Shown here one piece after another: positions 61,102 through 64,000 of a stretch of 64,000 nt of DNA; the stretch's first letter is position 1, and each line of letters begins with the position of its first letter. Both the position numbers and the translations under genes were made by a program. Source of the DNA: an uncultured Acetatifactor sp. GTDB taxonomy: Bacteria > Bacillota > Clostridia > Lachnospirales > Lachnospiraceae. A model generated the notes under the pieces. It did no database searches, was not told the origin of the DNA, and worked only from the letters and a program-made list of their open reading frames with translations. The DNA lies in NCBI GenBank assembly GCA_910583845.1, contig CAJUAB010000022.1, positions 1 through 64,000 on the forward strand. Reading direction: 5' to 3'.

Positions 61102-61156
61102 GTCACTTGCGGAGAACGCTTTGCAATTGTCTGAAACTATATAGGGGAAAGGAACA
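61102..61156 (+). repeat. Copy 3 of the dispersed 55-bp leader module
   Basis: It begins GTCACTTGCGGAGAA and ends ATAGGGGAAAGGAACA, six bases before the thioesterase ATG. Compare 8029-8084. Confidence 0.6.
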
Positions 61157-61161
61157 GGAAA

Positions 61162-61557
61162 ATGACGCGATTAGAAGAGGCAAGGGAATTTTTTAAGGCG
61201 GACGTGTTTGCCACGCAGACCACAGGGATCGTCATAGAGGAAGTGGCGGACGGATATGCCCGCTGTAGTCTGGAAACGGAGGAAAAGCATATGGCAGCCC
61301 ATCATCATGTGATGGGGGGCGCGTTGTTCACCATGGCGGATTTCGCGTTCGCGGTGGCCGCCAATCCGCCCGGAAAGATGACTGTGACCGCCAACAGCAA
61401 TATCAGCTATATCAGTATGCCCAAGGACGCCAGGCTGGTGGCGGAGTGCAGGCAGATCAAGGACGGCAGACGGGCCTGCTATTACGAGACCCGGATCACG
61501 GACGGACAGGGCAATCTGGTGGCGGTGGTGACAGCCATGGGGATGCATATGAATTGA
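61162..61557 (+). CDS. PaaI-type hotdog thioesterase
   Basis: 131 aa. The hotdog helix HHHVMGGALFTMADFAFAVA carries the HGG-like motif and the catalytic Asp. The later strands (TVTANSNISYISMPKDARLV) fit PaaI/YbgC-type acyl-CoA thioesterases. The substrate is unknown. Confidence 0.88.
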   Translation: MTRLEEAREFFKADVFATQTTGIVIEEVADGYARCSLETEEKHMAAHHHVMGGALFTMADFAFAVAANPPGKMTVTANSNISYISMPKDARLVAECRQIKDGRRACYYETRITDGQGNLVAVVTAMGMHMN

Positions 61558-61643
61558 GGCCCCCGGGGAGGGCGCTTTGAAGCGGTGGGATAACAGATAC
61601 ACTTTCGGATGCGGATCGTATCTGAACGCGGAGGGCATGAGGA

Positions 61644-62450
61644 ATGGTTATAAAAGTTCTGGTGGAAAATACAGCTATATCGGAGGATTATGGAAGTATA
61701 CATGGCTTAAGCCTGTTTGTGGAGACGGAAAACCACAGACTTTTATTTGACCTGGGGCCGGATCAGCTGCTTTTGGAAAATGCGGAAAAGATGGGAGTGA
61801 AGATAGAGGACATTGATACGGTGGTGATCTCCCATGGGCATAATGACCACGGCGGTGCCCTGGGACTGTTTTTGCAGCATAACCGCAGAGCAAAGGTCTA
61901 TGTTCATACGGGAGCTTTTGACAGGCATTTTTCCGAAGCATCGGGACTGTATAGAGATATAGGGCTGGATGCTTCCCTGGCCGCCCATAAACAGATTGTC
62001 CTGACGGAGGGCAATCTGGAGCTGGACCGGGAATTGACGCTTATTGCCGGGATCAGGGAACGGGAACTGTATCCGCAGTCCAACAGAAACCTGTATACGG
62101 AGGTAAACGGAAAGAAGCTGCCGGATGATTTTTCCCATGAGCAGAGTCTGCTGATCCGGGAGGGAGAGAACCGGGTGCTGCTGGCGGGCTGCGCCCATTG
62201 CGGCATTGTCAATATACTCAGCAGGGCCAACCGGGATATGGGGGAGAGTGTCACCCATGTGATCGGCGGGTTCCATATCAGAAAGGATAAATCCGTGCAG
62301 CTGGTACAGGGGCTGGCGGCACGGCTCAGGGAATATGATATTCAGTATTTTACATGTCACTGTACCGGCCAGGATCAGTATGCCCTGTTGCGGGAGGAAA
62401 TGAAAGAGCAGATCCGGTATGTGTCGGCGGGAACGGTTCTGCGGATCTGA
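61644..62450 (+). CDS. MBL-fold hydrolase, dihydropterin-synthase-like subfamily
   Basis: 268 aa. Zinc ligands are in SHGHNDHGGALG, and in AGCAHCGIVNI and GGFHI. The N-terminal IHGLSLFVETENHRLLFDLG and the order of ligands match the subfamily that includes archaeal DHPS-like and 5'-nucleotidase-like proteins. The function is not known in bacteria. Confidence 0.82.
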   Translation: MVIKVLVENTAISEDYGSIHGLSLFVETENHRLLFDLGPDQLLLENAEKMGVKIEDIDTVVISHGHNDHGGALGLFLQHNRRAKVYVHTGAFDRHFSEASGLYRDIGLDASLAAHKQIVLTEGNLELDRELTLIAGIRERELYPQSNRNLYTEVNGKKLPDDFSHEQSLLIREGENRVLLAGCAHCGIVNILSRANRDMGESVTHVIGGFHIRKDKSVQLVQGLAARLREYDIQYFTCHCTGQDQYALLREEMKEQIRYVSAGTVLRI

Positions 62451-62490
62451 GAGCGGGTCGGCAGATGAACAGATGGGGGAGAGGGCAGCC

Positions 62491-63042
62491 ATGAAGCTGG
62501 TACTTATTATAGGAAGCGGCGCAGTGGGTAAGATGACCGTGGGCCAGGAACTGATGAAACGGACAGGATTGAGACTTTTTCACAATCACATGATGATCGA
62601 GCCGGTACTGGAGATCTTTGGCGGATGGCGGGGGGATGTGGTGGGCAGGCTGCGCCGGGTCATCTTGGAGGAGTTTGTGAAGAGCGACTGTGAGGGCATG
62701 ATTTTTACGTACATGTGGGCGTTTGATATGCCGTCAGACTGGGAATATGTATGCGGAGTGGCAAAACTGTTTGAGGATAACGGCGCTGAGATCTATTGTG
62801 TGGAGCTGGTGGCATCCCAGGAGATCCGGATTCAGAGGAACCGTACGGAGAACCGTTTAAGCAATAAGGCCTCCAAGCGGGACCTGGAGTTTTCCACAAG
62901 CCTTATATTGAAGGAGGACGCCAATCATCGGCTGGAGAGCAGGGAGGGAGAAATCCCCTTCGCGAACTATATCCGGATTGACAATTCACGGCTGTCGCCG
63001 GAGACGGCGGCACAGCTGATTCAGGAGCATTTTGGGCTATAA
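62491..63042 (+). CDS. P-loop NTPase/kinase-like protein
   Basis: 183 aa. Walker A is IGSGAVGKMTVGQEL (GxxxxGKMT), and a HNHMMIEPVLEIF segment follows. It resembles shikimate- or gluconate-kinase-like AAA proteins of unknown substrate. The ATG at 62491 follows GGGAGAGGG. Confidence 0.75.
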   Translation: MKLVLIIGSGAVGKMTVGQELMKRTGLRLFHNHMMIEPVLEIFGGWRGDVVGRLRRVILEEFVKSDCEGMIFTYMWAFDMPSDWEYVCGVAKLFEDNGAEIYCVELVASQEIRIQRNRTENRLSNKASKRDLEFSTSLILKEDANHRLESREGEIPFANYIRIDNSRLSPETAAQLIQEHFGL

Positions 63043-63153
63043 TGAAATGCAGCCGGGGCTTATGCAGAGACGAGAATACAATGTCAAAGCGGCGTGGCAG
63101 CAGGGCCGGAGGAAAAGGCGGATCGGCATGATCTCTTTGTGTGGAGGAGCGTT

Positions 63154-64000
63154 ATGAGTTCTATTACAACATACACGGGTAAACATTTTGATCCCGCATG
63201 CCCGGACAGGGACAAGATAGACATTCGGGATATCGCGCATGCCCTGTCTCTGACCTGCAGGGGGAACGGACAGGTGAAGACTTTTTTCTCTGTGGGACAG
63301 CATTGTATCCACTGCGCCCTGGAAGCGGAGGCCAGAGGATATGGAAGCAGACTGGCGCTGGCCTGTCTGTTGCACGATGCCAGCGAATGCTATCTGTCGG
63401 ATGTGCCAAAACCGATTAAGGAGAATATGCCGCAGTACAGAGATGTGGAGGAGCGGCTGCTGGAGCAGATCTATTGCAAATACCTGGGAGAGGGGCTTAC
63501 GGACGAGGAAGAACAGCGGGTAAAACGGATTGACAAGGATATGCTGTATTATGACCTGCTGTATCTGCTCAATGAAAAGACGGAGGAAAACGCTCCTGTG
63601 ATGGCCACGGATTTTTCTTACGAGGTACTTCCGTTTGAGCAGGTGGAAAGGCGCTATCTGGAGTTATACGCGCGTCTGAGAGAGGCCACAGGAGAGGGGT
63701 GCGTATTCTCCACGGATTATTTTGAGCTTTATTACAATCGGGTATGCGAGGAACTGGTGGGAGAGATCACGGGGACTCTCCAGGGGAATATGCAGAGGAT
63801 CATGGAGTTTTTTCAGCTTAAGAAGCTGGAGAGAAAAATCCATGTGGTCATTTATGTGGATACGGAAGCATATGCTGCCCATGTAAAGGAATGTGGGCAG
63901 GATTATTATGAGTGGATGATCGCGGATACCTTTGACGGCAGGATCAATGTACTGTCTCTGAAAGAGTGCCGCCGCTGCGCTTCCCATGCCGGAATGGACA
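63154..64000 (+). CDS. HD-domain phosphohydrolase (YfbR-like), truncated by the window end
   Basis: 282 codons are visible and the frame is still open at 64000. The HD metal residues are in GQHCIHCALEAE and LLHDASECYLSD. The first 200 residues match YfbR-type 5'-nucleotidases. The remainder (KIHVVIYVDTEAYAAHVKEC, then DGRINVLSLKECRRCASHAG) is an additional domain of peptidase-MA or collagenase-like appearance, cut off here. GGAGGAG lies before the ATG. Confidence 0.75.
   Translation, partial: MSSITTYTGKHFDPACPDRDKIDIRDIAHALSLTCRGNGQVKTFFSVGQHCIHCALEAEARGYGSRLALACLLHDASECYLSDVPKPIKENMPQYRDVEERLLEQIYCKYLGEGLTDEEEQRVKRIDKDMLYYDLLYLLNEKTEENAPVMATDFSYEVLPFEQVERRYLELYARLREATGEGCVFSTDYFELYYNRVCEELVGEITGTLQGNMQRIMEFFQLKKLERKIHVVIYVDTEAYAAHVKECGQDYYEWMIADTFDGRINVLSLKECRRCASHAGMD

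Overview
The window reads as a chromosomal segment of a Gram-positive anaerobe of the class Clostridia, most likely a Lachnospiraceae member. The basis is the gene order bactofilin-pyrH-frr-uppS-cdsA-dxr-rseP, the apt-relA-MBL-hemZ cluster, the hisS-aspS pair, AGGAGG-type ribosome binding sites, the LytTR/AgrC-type regulators and the many half-size ABC exporters. This is inferred from gene content and style, not from a database match. Every gene I can support lies on the + strand.

Core block 1 (1-14936) holds a membrane-anchored polysaccharide deacetylase, a bactofilin and the classic translation, isoprenoid and phospholipid run (pyrH, frr, uppS, cdsA, dxr, rseP). A PP2C-like protein and a Ser/Thr kinase follow, then a sigma-A promoter at 9691 that drives apt, relA/spoT, an MBL hydrolase and hemZ.

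A 9.6-kb accessory element (about 14881-24499) is inserted in the 3' end of hemZ. The hemZ tail occurs again at 24472-24499 (26 of 28 bases identical), as expected for attL/attR. The element is more AT-rich than its surroundings. It carries a complete four-gene Wadjet system (jetABCD), a DUF1016/YhcG nuclease gene broken by a clean 87-bp inversion, relics of an integrase, an HTH protein and an excisionase-like protein, and a small RHH regulator with its own operator. No intact integrase is present.

Core block 2 (24765-30158) holds an MFS transporter, hisS, aspS and a GNAT acetyltransferase.

The accessory and regulatory block (30300-58500) holds an EamA-type protein, a phosphopantetheinyl transferase behind a hairpin tandem array, and an orphan ABC half-exporter. 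Next come a LytTR/AgrC-like two-component system with a likely target ABC operon whose promoter carries two direct repeats 21 bp apart, and a double-MerR regulator. A tiny Cys4-peptide transcription unit then precedes an ABC-DUF1854-ABC cluster. WYL and AraC regulators, an AAA/PD-(D/E)XK protein, a second LytTR system (LytTR plus DUF3021) with an ABC exporter, and an orphan FliD-like protein complete the block.

The last block (58592-64000) holds a NADAR-domain protein, a thioesterase, an MBL protein, a P-loop protein and an HD-domain protein cut by the window end.

The most unusual non-coding feature is a roughly 0.5-0.7 kb element present twice, 29 kb apart (about 30880-31375 and 60405-61075). 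Each copy contains four iteron-like units, two direct and two inverted, built around a GGGTATATAC half and a CAGTACCC half. I know of no described family that matches it.
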